A DNA stretch of 64,000 nucleotides from Rubrivivax sp. (GTDB lineage Bacteria > Pseudomonadota > Gammaproteobacteria > Burkholderiales > Burkholderiaceae_C). Shown here one piece after another: positions 9,240 through 18,444 of the stretch (its first letter is position 1; each line of letters starts with the position of its first letter). The position numbers and the translations under genes were made by a program. The stretch spans positions 177,823 to 241,822 of the forward strand of contig JALHMT010000003.1 of the NCBI GenBank assembly GCA_022843905.1, read 5' to 3'. The notes beneath the pieces were generated by a model, which saw only the letters and a program-made list of their open reading frames with translations, was not told the DNA's origin and did no database searches.

Positions 9240-9748
9240 AGCCAAGCGATGCCGCTGCGCGCGTTGGCCTCGGCCGCCAGCGCGCGCTCATCGTCGCTGG
9301 CGTGTTCCCGGTCCCACTGCATCAGCTTGGGCGTCATCAGCCGGTGCCACAGCGGCGGCACCATCGCGATCACGATCGTCGTGAGGTAGCCGCCCACCAT
9401 CATCGGCGCATCGGGAAAGGGCTTCAGGTCCTGGTAGGGCACTTCGCCCTGGGCATGGTGGTGCGAGTGCCGCGTGAGGTTGAACATGCTCCAGGAACTG
9501 AGGCGCCGGTTGGTGTTCCAGGAATGCCGCGGCTGCACCGGGGTGGCCGGGTTGCGCACCATGCCGTAGTGCTCCATGTAGTTCACGATCTCCAGCAGCG
9601 CCTTGCCCCACAGGGCGCACAGCACGAAGAACGACGCCGCCGTCCAGCCGCCCAGGGCGCCGGCCAGGGCGCCGATATCCGGGAAGCGTTCGGTCAGCTG
9701 CCTGACCAGCTCCGCGAACTTCGGGTTCGCGGCAGCGGCTTCACGCAA
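9200..9748 (-). pseudogene. AlkB-like fatty acid desaturase/alkane hydroxylase, C-terminal remnant
   Basis: The 182-residue frame carries only the C-terminal part of a membrane di-iron hydroxylase/desaturase: NYMEHYGMVR, a last histidine box NLTRHSHHH, and GGYLTTIVIAMVPPLWHRLM, all close to AlkB C-termini. The first two histidine boxes (HExxH and ExHxHH types) and the N-terminal membrane helices are missing, so it cannot bind the di-iron centre. The same frame is open back to the epimerase stop codon at 9779, so the 5' part has been lost there. The only start is a weak TTG. Its 3' end overlaps the convergent GGDEF-EAL gene by 40 bases. Confidence 0.75.
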
Positions 9749-9778
9749 GCTGCTGCAGTGGCGCGTCGTTGGCGGCCT

Positions 9779-10768
9779 TCAGCCTGGCGGGGCCGAGTAG
9801 ATGCCGCCATCGCCACGTCCGGGGTGGTAGCCCTTGCGGCCGATGGCGTGCGTCAGCGGGCTGCGCGGATCGCGGCCCTGCGTCAGGTCGGTGAGCGCCC
9901 GCGCGAAGTCGTAGCGCGGTTGCCAGCCCAGCACCCGCCGGGCCCGTTCGTTCACGTAGACGCGGTCGATGTCCTCGAGCATGCGCCAGCCGCGATCGTG
10001 GAACACGGTCTCGAAGCCGGGGACGACGCGCCTCAGCGCCGCAGAGGCCCCACCGCGCAACGCATCCAGGTCCGCCTGCTCGAACGGCGAAGTCGCGCTG
10101 ATGATGAACCGCTGGAAGCCCAGGTCCGGGGCGCGCTGCAGCGCCAACAAGTGCGCGTCGACAACGTCCTGGATGTCCGCGCGCCGGTACAGCAGCTCGA
10201 TCACCTTCAGGTTCAGGTCGTCGAAGCCGGTGCGGCGGCTCTCGCTGTCGTCACCCTCCGGAAAGAAGCGCGAGGTGCGCAGCACCAGCACCGGCAAGCC
10301 GTGGTTGCGCTGGAAAAGCCGGCACAAGTCCTCGGCAGCCACCTTGGTGGCGCCGTAGATGTTCTTGGGCACCGGCACCACGTCCTCGGTGATCCAGGCC
10401 GCGGGTGCCGGTGGTGGCGGGCTCAGCGCGTCGCCGAAGGCACTGGTCGTGCTGGTGAAGACGAATGAGCGCACGCCCGCTGCCACAGCCTCCTCGAGCA
10501 GATTCAAGGTGCCCGTGACGTTGACGTCGACGAAGTCCTGCCGGCTGTGCGAGTGCACATGCGGCTTGTGCAACGTGGCGGTGTGCAGCACGGCATCGAC
10601 GCCCCGCATGCAGCGCCCGACGACCGAGCGATCGACGATCGAGCCCAGCACGTCGGTGCTGGCAGCGGGCACGATGTCGAGGCCGATGACGGCAGAACCC
10701 TGCGAGCGCAGGGTGCGGACGAGGGCGTCGCCGAGGTGACCGGAGCTGCCGGTGACGAGGATCTTCAT
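9779..10768 (-). CDS. NAD(P)-dependent epimerase/dehydratase (extended SDR)
   Basis: A 329-residue extended short-chain dehydrogenase. The Rossmann motif GSSGHLG is at residues 7-13, a TSTTSAFG serine segment follows, and the catalytic YGATK (YxxxK) is near residue 138. Such proteins act on nucleotide sugars or related substrates with bound NAD; the substrate here cannot be read from sequence. The ATG at 10768 opens directly on the Rossmann strand MKILVTGSSG. It is followed without a gap by the AlkB-like remnant and preceded by the serine hydrolase gene on the same strand (83 bp). Confidence 0.87.
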   Translation of the reverse strand: MKILVTGSSGHLGDALVRTLRSQGSAVIGLDIVPAASTDVLGSIVDRSVVGRCMRGVDAVLHTATLHKPHVHSHSRQDFVDVNVTGTLNLLEEAVAAGVRSFVFTSTTSAFGDALSPPPPAPAAWITEDVVPVPKNIYGATKVAAEDLCRLFQRNHGLPVLVLRTSRFFPEGDDSESRRTGFDDLNLKVIELLYRRADIQDVVDAHLLALQRAPDLGFQRFIISATSPFEQADLDALRGGASAALRRVVPGFETVFHDRGWRMLEDIDRVYVNERARRVLGWQPRYDFARALTDLTQGRDPRSPLTHAIGRKGYHPGRGDGGIYSAPPG

Positions 10769-10851
10769 GGCTGCCCAATCTACCGCAGCCGCATGACTCG
10801 GCATCACCGGGACGGTTGATGGCGGGAAGGCACTGATGGTCGTGCGGACCA

Positions 10852-12144
10852 TCAGCCGGGACGTCGTGACCGGCGCCGCATCGCCCAGGCCATGCCGGGC
10901 ACCAGGACCACGATCGCCAGACAGCCCCACCCGGCCCAGCGCAATAGGCCGGGCATCGCGAGCTTGAAGGAGAGGAAGTCGACCCGGCCCGCTTCCCAGA
11001 ACACCCACTCGCCAGCCAGGCGTGTGGCCAGCAGTGGCTTGCCGGTTTCGAGGATCACGATGCCGTTGCCGGTGGCCGGGTTCAGGCGCGCCGCGGTATT
11101 GATCGCCGGCTCGTTGCTTCCGTCGTGGCCGATCACGAAGCCGCCGGCGCGATTGTCGGCATACAGCATCGTGCCCAGGCCCCAGATCGCCTGACCATAC
11201 AGCGATCCCGTCGGCTGCCACATCCGTGCGACGGTGGCCGCGCCCAGCACGCCGCGCCCGACGGGCTCGCCCGCCTTGCCGGGCACCTGGGCCTGCAGGA
11301 AGCGCGTGAGGTCCGACACCGAGGTGTACAGCGAGGCTGCCGCCACCGCCGAGAAGCGGAAGTGCGTCGCGGGCTGTGCGTCCTTGCCGTAGAACGTCGC
11401 CAAGGTCGTGCCCTGCGCGGGCGACCAGTGGTAGGTCGAGTGCACCATGCCCAGCGGCTGGAACACGACGCGCTGCATGTAGGCTTCGAACGGCTCGCCG
11501 CTCACGTCTTCGATCAGCAGTTGCAGCACGGCGTAGCCACCGCCCGAGTAGCGCCACGCGCTGCCCGGCTCGATACCGACCGCGACCTTGCCGCTGGCTC
11601 CAGGCGAGACATCGGCGGCCTGCGTGAGCGAGGCTTCGAGCGACTGCACCGGCGTGCCAGGTGCGAAGCCGGCGTAGCCCAGGCCGTCGGTCAGCCCGGC
11701 GGTGTGGCTCAGCAACCGCCGGACGGTGACCTTGTCGTTGTCGAACGCGCTGGGGGGCAAGGTCCAGCGCTTCAGGTAGCGACTCACCGGTGCATCGAGG
11801 TCGACCCTGCCTTGTTCGACGAGTGCCATCACACCCCAGGCCGTGATCCACTTGCTGAGGGAAGCGGTCTGGAAGACGGTGTCGGCATTCACCGCCGAAC
11901 CGACGGACGTCGCATGCACGCCTTGGACCGTGCCGTTGCTGATCAGGGCCATCACGGCGTTGCCCGCCTGGCTGCCGTCGATGGTTCGGCTGGCGACGCT
12001 CATGAAGGCAGCGCTGTCGCCGCGAGGCGCCAGCGGCTGTTTCCACCAGCCCTCTGAGGTGCCCAGGAAGACCACCGCCACCCACGCGACGAACAAGCCG
12101 ATGGTGGTCAGGCCAACGCGCAACACCTTCTTCACCGAACTCAC
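10852..12144 (-). CDS. Membrane-anchored serine hydrolase, class C beta-lactamase/PBP4* fold
   Basis: A 430-residue protein of the beta-lactamase-like family. The SxxK motif is SLSK near residue 96, the second motif is YSGGG near 199 (Gly replaces the usual Asn of YxN), and a GHDG segment near 336 serves as the HxG/KTG equivalent. An N-terminal helix (VLRVGLTTIGLFVAWVAVVFLG) and a C-terminal helix near 400-425 suggest a periplasmic domain anchored at both ends. The GTG at 12144 was chosen because GGAG lies nine bases before it. Likely roles are D-amino-acid peptidase or esterase activity on envelope components; resistance to antibiotics is not implied. It is divergent from the LytS/LytTR pair (138-bp gap). 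Confidence 0.83.
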   Translation of the reverse strand: MSSVKKVLRVGLTTIGLFVAWVAVVFLGTSEGWWKQPLAPRGDSAAFMSVASRTIDGSQAGNAVMALISNGTVQGVHATSVGSAVNADTVFQTASLSKWITAWGVMALVEQGRVDLDAPVSRYLKRWTLPPSAFDNDKVTVRRLLSHTAGLTDGLGYAGFAPGTPVQSLEASLTQAADVSPGASGKVAVGIEPGSAWRYSGGGYAVLQLLIEDVSGEPFEAYMQRVVFQPLGMVHSTYHWSPAQGTTLATFYGKDAQPATHFRFSAVAAASLYTSVSDLTRFLQAQVPGKAGEPVGRGVLGAATVARMWQPTGSLYGQAIWGLGTMLYADNRAGGFVIGHDGSNEPAINTAARLNPATGNGIVILETGKPLLATRLAGEWVFWEAGRVDFLSFKLAMPGLLRWAGWGCLAIVVLVPGMAWAMRRRSRRPG

Positions 12145-12282
12145 GGGACACTCACTCCAGATTTGACGAAGCGCGCACGATGCCGCCTGGTTGGCGCGCA
12201 GGCGGGCGGCCGACGGCCCAACGGCTCCCCGCAGGCGCTCAATGTCTCCGCCCACGGCATTCCGTTCACTACCATCGGCAGC

Positions 12283-13986
12283 ATGTCACGTCGTTCAAGC
12301 GCCTTCGCCTGGGGCGTCGCTCTCGTGCTGTTCAGCCTGACCTGGCTGTACGCGCCCGGCGATGCCGCGGTGCCCGGCGTCAGCGTGAAAGACGGGCAGA
12401 TGCGTCAGGTGTCGGGCGAATGGGCGCCCTTCGACAGGGCCGTGCTCACCACCTGGCCCGGGCCCTACGAGTTGCGCTGGCAGCTGAAGCTCGCGCAGGA
12501 CGAACAGGCCCTCGTGCTGCGCGTGGCGCTGCGCGGTGCCGCGGAGCTGTTCTGCAATGGGCAGTTGGTGCTGCGCAGTGGCCGGCCCGGACGCACGGCC
12601 GCAGAGGAAGTGCCGGGTGACATCGATCGTTGGGTGGCCCTTCCGCCGCTGGCCGCCGGCACCCACGAATTGCGGCTGCTGGGCTCCAGCCATCATCTCC
12701 GCGTCGGGCAGGTTGCCCAGTCGCATGCCGGGGTGCAGCCGATACGGCTCGAGGCCATGCCGCGCCAGCGCTTCGCGCGCTGGTTGGTCGTCGGGCTGGC
12801 CTGTGGTGGCTTGGCGCTGGCCTGGCTCTACTTCCTGCGACTCGGCCAGGCGTCCACCGACCGCAGCCGGCCGGGGCAGAAGGCCCATCAGAAGGCCCAT
12901 CGCTGGAGCCTGATCGCGCTGGGCGCCGTGGGCCTGCTGCTGCCGCTGGCAGAGAGTGCACGCGATCTTTGGGGTTACGCCTACCCTTGGCACGCCCTGC
13001 GCATGCAGACCATCCTGGCCAGCACGCTGTTCGCCGCCTGGCTCCTGCCCTTGTCCCTGGCCCTGCGATGGGGCTGGCCGAAGCGTGCGGCCGCTTGGCT
13101 GGGCGCCTGGGGAGTTGCACTGCTGCTGGTGGTGGCCGTCGCGGTACCGACCGCCGGGTACGACGTGGCATCCTGGTGTCTCCACCTGGCCGGGCTGAGC
13201 GCCGCGCTGGCCCTGACCTGGCGCGCGCGCCGTGAGCCGAACGCGCCGGTGCCTGCGCTTCTGACGCTGCTGTCCCTGGCCTTCGCCTGGCTGTGGCTCG
13301 ACCCCGCCGCTTTCCTGGACGGCCTGTACACCGTGACGCTCGCCCTGGTCATGATCCTGCTCATGCTGGACCACGCACACGAGCAGCAGGCGCAGGCGCT
13401 TGCCGTGGCCGGGCAGCGGCAAGCGCTGCAAGCCCAGTTGCTGCGCACCAGCATGCAGCCGCACGGCCTGATGAACACCTTGGCCGTGCTGCAGGAGCTG
13501 ATCGAGCAGCGGCCGGCCAACGCCAGCCGGCTGGTGGAACGTCTGGCCGACCAGCTCACCCTGCTGCGCGCGCTGTCGCAGAAGGCCCTGGTGTCCCTGC
13601 GGGAAGAGCTGGAGCTGGTGCGCACGCAGCTGGATCTCATCGAGATGGCGCGTGAGATGCCGTTGCCCTTGCGCGTCGAAGGACCCACCGACGAAGTGCG
13701 GCTGCCCCCGGGTGTGCTGCACACGCTGGTGGAGAACGCCATCACGCACGGTGGCGTGCGCGCCGACGCGCCGGCTTTCGCGCTGCATGTCGCCGCCGGC
13801 GTCGGCAACCGCTGGCACATCGAGCTGCGCTCGCCGCGGGGCGCCGGACGCGAAGGCGGTGGCGGCCAGGGCCAGCGCTTCGTGCGCGAGAGTCTGGCCG
13901 GCGCGTTCGGCGCCGACTGGTCCTTCGAGAGCGGGCCACTGGACGAGGCCGTCTGGCTCGATCGCTTCAGCATCCCGCAACCATGA
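12283..13986 (+). CDS. LytS-like membrane sensor histidine kinase
   Basis: A 567-residue kinase. After an N-terminal helix there is an extracytoplasmic beta-rich domain (about 30-160), then several membrane helices (about 165-370) in a 7TM-like arrangement, and a His_kinase domain. The phosphoacceptor is in SMQPHGLMNTL near residue 392, matching the NPHFLFN box of LytS-type kinases. The N-box reads LHTLVENAITHGGV. The glycine-rich lid is partly replaced by GREGGGGQGQRFVRESL. The gene overlaps the next by ATGA, so the two are surely a pair. The signal is unknown. The ATG at 12283 is the first that directly precedes the signal/anchor helix. Confidence 0.88.
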   Translation: MSRRSSAFAWGVALVLFSLTWLYAPGDAAVPGVSVKDGQMRQVSGEWAPFDRAVLTTWPGPYELRWQLKLAQDEQALVLRVALRGAAELFCNGQLVLRSGRPGRTAAEEVPGDIDRWVALPPLAAGTHELRLLGSSHHLRVGQVAQSHAGVQPIRLEAMPRQRFARWLVVGLACGGLALAWLYFLRLGQASTDRSRPGQKAHQKAHRWSLIALGAVGLLLPLAESARDLWGYAYPWHALRMQTILASTLFAAWLLPLSLALRWGWPKRAAAWLGAWGVALLLVVAVAVPTAGYDVASWCLHLAGLSAALALTWRARREPNAPVPALLTLLSLAFAWLWLDPAAFLDGLYTVTLALVMILLMLDHAHEQQAQALAVAGQRQALQAQLLRTSMQPHGLMNTLAVLQELIEQRPANASRLVERLADQLTLLRALSQKALVSLREELELVRTQLDLIEMAREMPLPLRVEGPTDEVRLPPGVLHTLVENAITHGGVRADAPAFALHVAAGVGNRWHIELRSPRGAGREGGGGQGQRFVRESLAGAFGADWSFESGPLDEAVWLDRFSIPQP

Positions 13987-14684
13987 AGCTGCTGATCGTC
14001 GAAGACGAGCCGCTGCTGCGCCAGCGCCTGCAGCGCCTGTGCCGCGAGATCCTAGGACCTTCCTTCTCCGCCGTGGCCGTGGGCAGTCTGGCCGAAGCGC
14101 GCGAACAATTGCGCGACTGCAGCTTCGATGGCCTGCTGCTGGACCTGAACGTCGCCGGTCACGATGGCTTCGGGCTGCTGCAAGAAGCCGCGGCGGCAGC
14201 GATGCATGTCGTCGTCGTGTCCGGCCACGGCGAACGCGCGCTCGAGGCCTTCGAGCTCGGCGTGCTGGACTTCGTGCCCAAGCCCTTCGGCCGGGACCGG
14301 CTGGAGCTGGCCTTGCAGCGACTGCAGGGCGCACCCGTGCCCGGTGCCCGCGCGCTTCGCCGCGTGGCCGTCTGGCGGGCGCGGGGTGTGGCCCTGGTGG
14401 ACATCGACAAGGTGACTTGCATCGCCGCCGTGCCCGAAGGGAGCGAGCTGCACCTCGTGGGCGGGCGCACCGAACTGCACGCCAAGCCGCTGGAGCGCCT
14501 GCTGCCGCTGCTGCCGCCGAACTTCCTTCGCTGCCACCGCACCTGGATCGTCAACCTGGCGGTCGTGAAGACACTGCACAGCGTGCGCGGCAGTCGCAGC
14601 TGGCTCGAACTCGACGACGGGCGCGAACTGCCTGTCGGTCGCAGCAGGCTGCCGGCATTGCGTGAGCGACTTGCACAGACGTGA
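13983..14684 (+). CDS. LytTR-family response regulator
   Basis: A 233-residue regulator. The receiver domain spans about 1-115, with the acidic pair EDE near residue 8, the phosphoacceptor aspartate in LLLDLNVAGHDG and the lysine in FVPKPF. The C-terminal LytTR DNA-binding domain spans about 135-230, with the FLRCHRTWIVNL core followed by GRELPVGRSR. It is coupled to the LytS-like kinase upstream by an ATGA overlap. The divergent serine hydrolase gene is a plausible target by position only. Confidence 0.92.
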   Translation: MKLLIVEDEPLLRQRLQRLCREILGPSFSAVAVGSLAEAREQLRDCSFDGLLLDLNVAGHDGFGLLQEAAAAAMHVVVVSGHGERALEAFELGVLDFVPKPFGRDRLELALQRLQGAPVPGARALRRVAVWRARGVALVDIDKVTCIAAVPEGSELHLVGGRTELHAKPLERLLPLLPPNFLRCHRTWIVNLAVVKTLHSVRGSRSWLELDDGRELPVGRSRLPALRERLAQT

Positions 14685-15011
14685 CACGCCGGGGGCGCTG
14701 TCGGCCAGGAGCGGACATTCGAGACGGGCAGCTTGCACGCCCCCTCGCGGGAGCCCGGTCCCTTTCGCCTTTAAGGGGAAGTTGACCGTTCCGTTTCTGG
14801 GTTCGGGCGTGCGCTCGACTTGGTGCAAGCAGTGGTGCAAGGCGGCCCTTTTCGGAAAGGCGCCGGTAAGTCCATCGCACCGACGATGGCAGGCATGGCG
14901 CCAGCTTCTTGCGCTTCAGTGCGATGGAGCCTCATCCCTTGTGCTGCTGTGAACCTTCTTCATCGGCGCCATTCGTCTCCATCCGTGAGTCGGCCAACCC
15001 AGGAGTCCTTC
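14685..15011. other. 327-bp intergenic region without a recognised gene
   Basis: No supported coding frame was found. TGGTGCAAG occurs twice with a 12-bp period (14821 and 14833). AGGAG at 15001-15005 is the ribosome binding site of the next gene. A TTGACC at about 14780 has no partner -10 that I can defend. Confidence 0.5.
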
Positions 15012-15650
15012 ATGCCCCGTTTTGTCTTTCTATCCCTCGCCGGACTGGCATTGGCCTGCGGCGTCACTACCGCATCTGCCCAAGACCGCCCGTGGTACGT
15101 CACTGTCGACGCGGGCCTGTCCCGAACCAGCAACCCCGACTTTGCCGGCGGCCGCCTGACGACGGGCCAAGGCCCGGCTATCGGGGGCGCCATCGGCCGT
15201 CGTCTGGGGCAGGACTGGCGTGTCGAAGCCGCGGTGATGTACCGCAACAACCCAGTCAAGCAGGTCAGCAGCCCTGGCCTTGACGCGCGCCCTGGCGACG
15301 CCGACTGGGCTTCGCTCACGTTCACCGTCAACGCCCTTTACGACTTCGGTGCGTTCAAGCTCGGGCCGGCGAATGTGCGGCCTTACCTGGGCCTGGGCAT
15401 TGGCCGGGTGCAGGAACTCGATGCCGACCTCACCTCGACCGGTGCTGAACGGGAGTTTTCAGGCTCGGGGAGCGCACGGCAGTTCATGGCCGGGCTGCGC
15501 TGGGACTACGGCAGCCCATGGGTCGCCGATGTCGGTGTTTCGCTGACGAACACCGGGCGGATTCGACTGGCTCCCACCGGTGGCGGAGCCCCTGTCGAGG
15601 TCAAGTACCAAGCAACGACGGTGATGGCCCGGCTTGGCTATCGCTTCTGA
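15012..15650 (+). CDS. Outer membrane beta-barrel protein (OmpA/OmpW-like small porin fold)
   Basis: A 212-residue secreted protein with a signal peptide ending ASAQ (MPRFVFLSLAGLALACGVTTASAQ). The mature part alternates amphipathic strands: WYVTVDAGLSRTS, IGGAIGRRLGQDWRVEAAVMYRNN, VNALYDFGAF, VRPYLGLGIGR. It ends in GYRF, an outer membrane C-terminal signature. It belongs to the broad outer membrane beta-barrel superfamily of eight-stranded proteins; no precise role can be assigned. AGGAG six bases before ATG 15012 supports the start. It sits just before an OmpR/EnvZ-type pair, so it could be that system's target. Confidence 0.83.
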   Translation: MPRFVFLSLAGLALACGVTTASAQDRPWYVTVDAGLSRTSNPDFAGGRLTTGQGPAIGGAIGRRLGQDWRVEAAVMYRNNPVKQVSSPGLDARPGDADWASLTFTVNALYDFGAFKLGPANVRPYLGLGIGRVQELDADLTSTGAEREFSGSGSARQFMAGLRWDYGSPWVADVGVSLTNTGRIRLAPTGGGAPVEVKYQATTVMARLGYRF

Positions 15651-15673
15651 CAGGCCCCCGCCAGATGGCTGCC

Positions 15674-15693
15674 GATCCCGAGGCTGCGGGATC
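15674..15693. terminator. Hairpin between the beta-barrel gene and the OmpR-type regulator gene
   Basis: GATCCCG and CGGGATC form a perfect 7-bp stem with a 6-nt loop, 24 bp after the beta-barrel stop and 18 bp before the regulator start. It may terminate the first gene or structure the leader of the second. No T-run follows. Confidence 0.4.
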
Positions 15694-15710
15694 GCGTTAC
15701 GCTGCTGAGC

Positions 15711-16421
15711 ATGGACCGCATCCTCCTCGTTGAAGATCACCCGGCCATGCGTGAGCTGGTGGCGCGCGAATTGGCACGATCGGGCATTGCCGCCGACGCC
15801 GTCGGCCGCGTCGGTGAAGCCGAAGCCTGCCTGGCCCAGGTGCGCTATGCCGCACTGGTGCTTGACCGGGGCTTGCCAGACGGCGACGCACTGCCCTGGC
15901 TGCAGCGGCTGCGCGCACGCCAAGTGCTCGTGCCCTGCCTGCTGCTGACCGCGCGCGACGCTCTGCACGACCGCGTGGACGGCCTGGAGGCCGGCGCCGA
16001 CGACTACCTGGCCAAGCCCTTTGAACGCGACGAACTGGTGGCCCGTGTGCGTGCGCTGCTGCGCCGCCAGCAAGGCTGGGTGGCCAGCTCGCCGCAGTGG
16101 GCCGGGCTTGTGGTCGACCCCGCAGGTGCGCGCCTGAGTTGCGGACGGTCGAGCGTGAACCTGGCGCCCAGCGAACTGCAGCTTATGCTTGCGCTGGTGC
16201 GCGCCGAAGGCAAGGTGGTGCGCCGCGGTGCTCTGGAAGCCGCGGCCTGGGGCCTGACCGAGGCGGTCACGCCGAATGCACTGGACGTGGCCTTGCACCG
16301 GCTTCGCCGCAAGCTCGAGGTGCTGGGTAGCGACGCGCGCTTGGTCAACACCAAGGGTGTGGGCTACTCCCTGGAGCAAGTGCTTGAACCCACCGGCGGG
16401 CAGGGTGACCGTGTTGACTGA
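15711..16421 (+). CDS. OmpR-family response regulator
   Basis: A 236-residue regulator. The receiver domain spans about 1-118, with EDH near residue 7, the phosphoacceptor aspartate in LVLDRGLPDGD and the lysine in DYLAKPFERDEL. The C-terminal winged helix spans about 135-228, with the recognition-helix segment ALDVALHRLRRKLE and the wing motif LVNTKGVGYSLE. It is close to the QseB/TctD group. It overlaps the next gene's start by about 11 bases, so kinase and regulator are made together. Confidence 0.92.
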   Translation: MDRILLVEDHPAMRELVARELARSGIAADAVGRVGEAEACLAQVRYAALVLDRGLPDGDALPWLQRLRARQVLVPCLLLTARDALHDRVDGLEAGADDYLAKPFERDELVARVRALLRRQQGWVASSPQWAGLVVDPAGARLSCGRSSVNLAPSELQLMLALVRAEGKVVRRGALEAAAWGLTEAVTPNALDVALHRLRRKLEVLGSDARLVNTKGVGYSLEQVLEPTGGQGDRVD

Positions 16422-17805
16422 TGAACCGCACGGCTGGGCTGCAAGGGCACCCGGCCGCACGCCAAGTCTGGCCCTGCGCTTGGCCCTTGGTTTTTCGCTC
16501 GCGTTTGCCTCGACGGCGCTGCTGGTGGTGGGCGTGCAGGCCTTGCTGGCCGAACGCTTTGGCCACCTGGTCACGCGCATGAGCATGCAGGGGCAGACCG
16601 AAGACATCTTCGACGGCTTCGTGCTGGATGCAGAGCAGCGCGTCGTGGGCGTGAAGCTCGAGCCCGGTGATGCGGTGGGCTTCGACGACTTCTTCGCCAA
16701 CCTGAAGTACCGAGTTCTCGACGAAGCGGGCCGCGTCGTCGCAAGCAGCGAGGCCGATCGCCGCTCGATGCTGGATGGGCGCAGCATCGCAGAGCAAACC
16801 GATTTCTTTGGCGTGGTGAGTTTCGACGGCAGCGACTTCTTCGTTGGCGCCTGGCAGCGCGAGGTGCATGGACGGAACTACGTGCTGCAACTGGCGCGCA
16901 GCGACCGCTTCGAACTGCTGGCCCGCGAGGCCCTCACGCCCGCCATCACCGAAACGGTTCTTCTGCTGGGCACCTTGTCGGCACTGATCTTCGCGTTGGC
17001 AGGCGCACTGGCCGTGCGGTCGGTCTTGCGGCCGATTCGCGTCGCAGAGGCCGCAGCGCGCAATGTCGGCGGACGCAACCTGGCGGCACGCTTGCCGGAA
17101 GACCGGATGCCGGCTGAGATACGGCCGCTGGTCCAGGCGTTTAACGGCGTTCTGCAGCGGCTGGAGCGCTCGTTTCAGGAGCAGGAGCGCTTCATTGCCA
17201 ACGCCGCGCACGAACTGAAAACGCCGCTGGCCCTGGCGCGGGCCCGCGTCGAAGCCGGTCTGGACAGCGAGCCGGACCGCGCCAGGCTGCTGGATGAACT
17301 GGATGCGATGGGCCGCCAGGTTCAGCAGCTGCTGCAGCTGGCCCAGGTGGCCGATCCACAAGCGATGCGGCGCAACCTTGTGCGGCCATCGGACGTGGCG
17401 CGCGAGGTGCTCGATCACCTGGCCTTCAAGGCGCACCGCTCAGACCTGACCTTGTATCTGAAGGAGTCTTCTGATGACGTACAGATTCAGGCCGACGCCG
17501 GTGCCCTCTTCGTGCTGCTGAAGAACCTGGTTGAGAACGCAATCGATTTTTCGTCGCCAGGCTCGGACGTCATCGTGCAGGTCGGAGACCAGGGCTTGAA
17601 TGTGGAAGACCGCGGGCCTGGCGTACCCGTAGAACACCGTGCCCAGGTGTTTGAACGGTTCTGGCGGGCGCCTGGTCAGGACCGTCCTGGCTCCGGCCTT
17701 GGCCTGGCTTTGGTGCGCGAGATATGCATCGCCCATGGCTGGACCGTGAGCTGCGGCGAGGCAAGCGGGGGTGGCGCTTCGTTTAGCGTGCGTTGGCACC
17801 CGTAG
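16411..17805 (+). CDS. EnvZ/QseC-type sensor histidine kinase
   Basis: A membrane histidine kinase of about 464 residues. TM1 (LALRLALGFSLAFASTALLVVG) and TM2 (ETVLLLGTLSALIFALAGALAV) flank a periplasmic domain of about 120 residues. HAMP follows, then the HisKA box FIANAAHELKTPLALARA with the histidine near residue 265, and HATPase with NAIDFSS, VEDRGPGVP and GSGLGLALVREI. Candidate starts are GTG 16405, GTG 16411 and TTG 16414; all lie inside the regulator's last codons. GTG 16411 was taken for its spacing to a GCAGGG stretch. Confidence 0.9.
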   Translation: MLTDEPHGWAARAPGRTPSLALRLALGFSLAFASTALLVVGVQALLAERFGHLVTRMSMQGQTEDIFDGFVLDAEQRVVGVKLEPGDAVGFDDFFANLKYRVLDEAGRVVASSEADRRSMLDGRSIAEQTDFFGVVSFDGSDFFVGAWQREVHGRNYVLQLARSDRFELLAREALTPAITETVLLLGTLSALIFALAGALAVRSVLRPIRVAEAAARNVGGRNLAARLPEDRMPAEIRPLVQAFNGVLQRLERSFQEQERFIANAAHELKTPLALARARVEAGLDSEPDRARLLDELDAMGRQVQQLLQLAQVADPQAMRRNLVRPSDVAREVLDHLAFKAHRSDLTLYLKESSDDVQIQADAGALFVLLKNLVENAIDFSSPGSDVIVQVGDQGLNVEDRGPGVPVEHRAQVFERFWRAPGQDRPGSGLGLALVREICIAHGWTVSCGEASGGGASFSVRWHP

Positions 17806-17827
17806 AGGTCCGCATTGGGGCGCCGCT

Positions 17828-18402
17828 GTGAGGTTCGACCCTTTCCGTACTGCATTCGCCTGGCCCGTGCGGGATCACATGCTTCTGGCAGGTCTTGTGA
17901 TGCTTGCGTTGTCGCCCAATCTGGCCATTGCAGCAGGTCTGGACGAGCGTTCCTTGTTCGGTCGCTCACCTTGGGGCAAACCTCTGCGCTTTGCGCTGTC
18001 GCTGGGTGTCTATTCCGTCACCATGGCGCTGGCACAGCAGTGGCTTTCGGCGCGAACCCGCGTGTGGGGATGGCGGTGGCTGTTGCCTGTGGCGGCCGGC
18101 GCCTTGGTCTTCGAAATGACCTGGATCGTGGCCCAGGCTGCGCGCGGCGTGGACTCGCACTTCAGCAACCGAACGGCCTTCGAGGACCTGATGCTTGGCT
18201 TGATGGGTGTGGGCGTCGCCCTGCTGAGCATGGGTGCGGTCTGGCTCGGAATCGCGGCGTTGCGGCTGGTGCTATCGGACGCTGCACCAAAGGAGCGGCT
18301 CATCGCCTGGGGCATCGCACTCGGCTTCGTGTCTAGCCTTGTACGTCCCTCAACTGACCGCTCCAGACTACTCTGTTCGGACAGATGGATGGCCGGTCTG
18401 GG
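17828..18402 (+). pseudogene. Polytopic membrane protein, 3'-truncated next to an IS element
   Basis: A GTG-started frame (VRFDPFRTAF) encodes at least four hydrophobic helices: HMLLAGLVMLALSP, LRFALSLGVYSVTMALAQQ, WRWLLPVAAGALVFEMTWIVAQ, LMLGLMGVGVALLSMGAVWLGIAAL. It includes a WGKPLRFALS motif. I do not recognise the family. After about 18335 the sequence drops in GC and no longer looks like this protein; the IS element begins near 18405. No continuation is seen between the IS right end (20014) and ftsZ. The gene lies 22 bases after the kinase gene, suggesting it was the last gene of the beta-barrel/regulator/kinase group. It has lost its 3' part here. Confidence 0.7.
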
Positions 18403-18444
18403 TCGAGGCTGTGTGGAAACTCTTTGCCTCGGACGATGTCACAG

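Noticed and set aside
9200..9748. The AlkB-like frame as a functional enzyme
   Set aside because: Two of three histidine boxes and the N-terminal helices are absent and only a TTG start exists.
6926..10468. A 1180-codon open frame overlapping the GGDEF-EAL gene and the region after it
   Set aside because: It is a shadow frame: Arg/Gly/Pro-rich, no domains, and it crosses several real genes on both strands.
10852..12144. The serine hydrolase as an antibiotic-resistance beta-lactamase
   Set aside because: It has the SxxK motif but a YSG second motif and two membrane anchors; this family is broad and mostly unrelated to resistance.
14821..14841. TGGTGCAAG direct repeat as an operator
   Set aside because: Two short copies only, no dyad and no promoter nearby; could be chance.
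18335..18402. Continuation of the truncated membrane protein by a frameshift (a frame reading YVPQLTAPDY)
   Set aside because: The short stretch has weaker codon bias and no match I can recognise; a real continuation is not supported.
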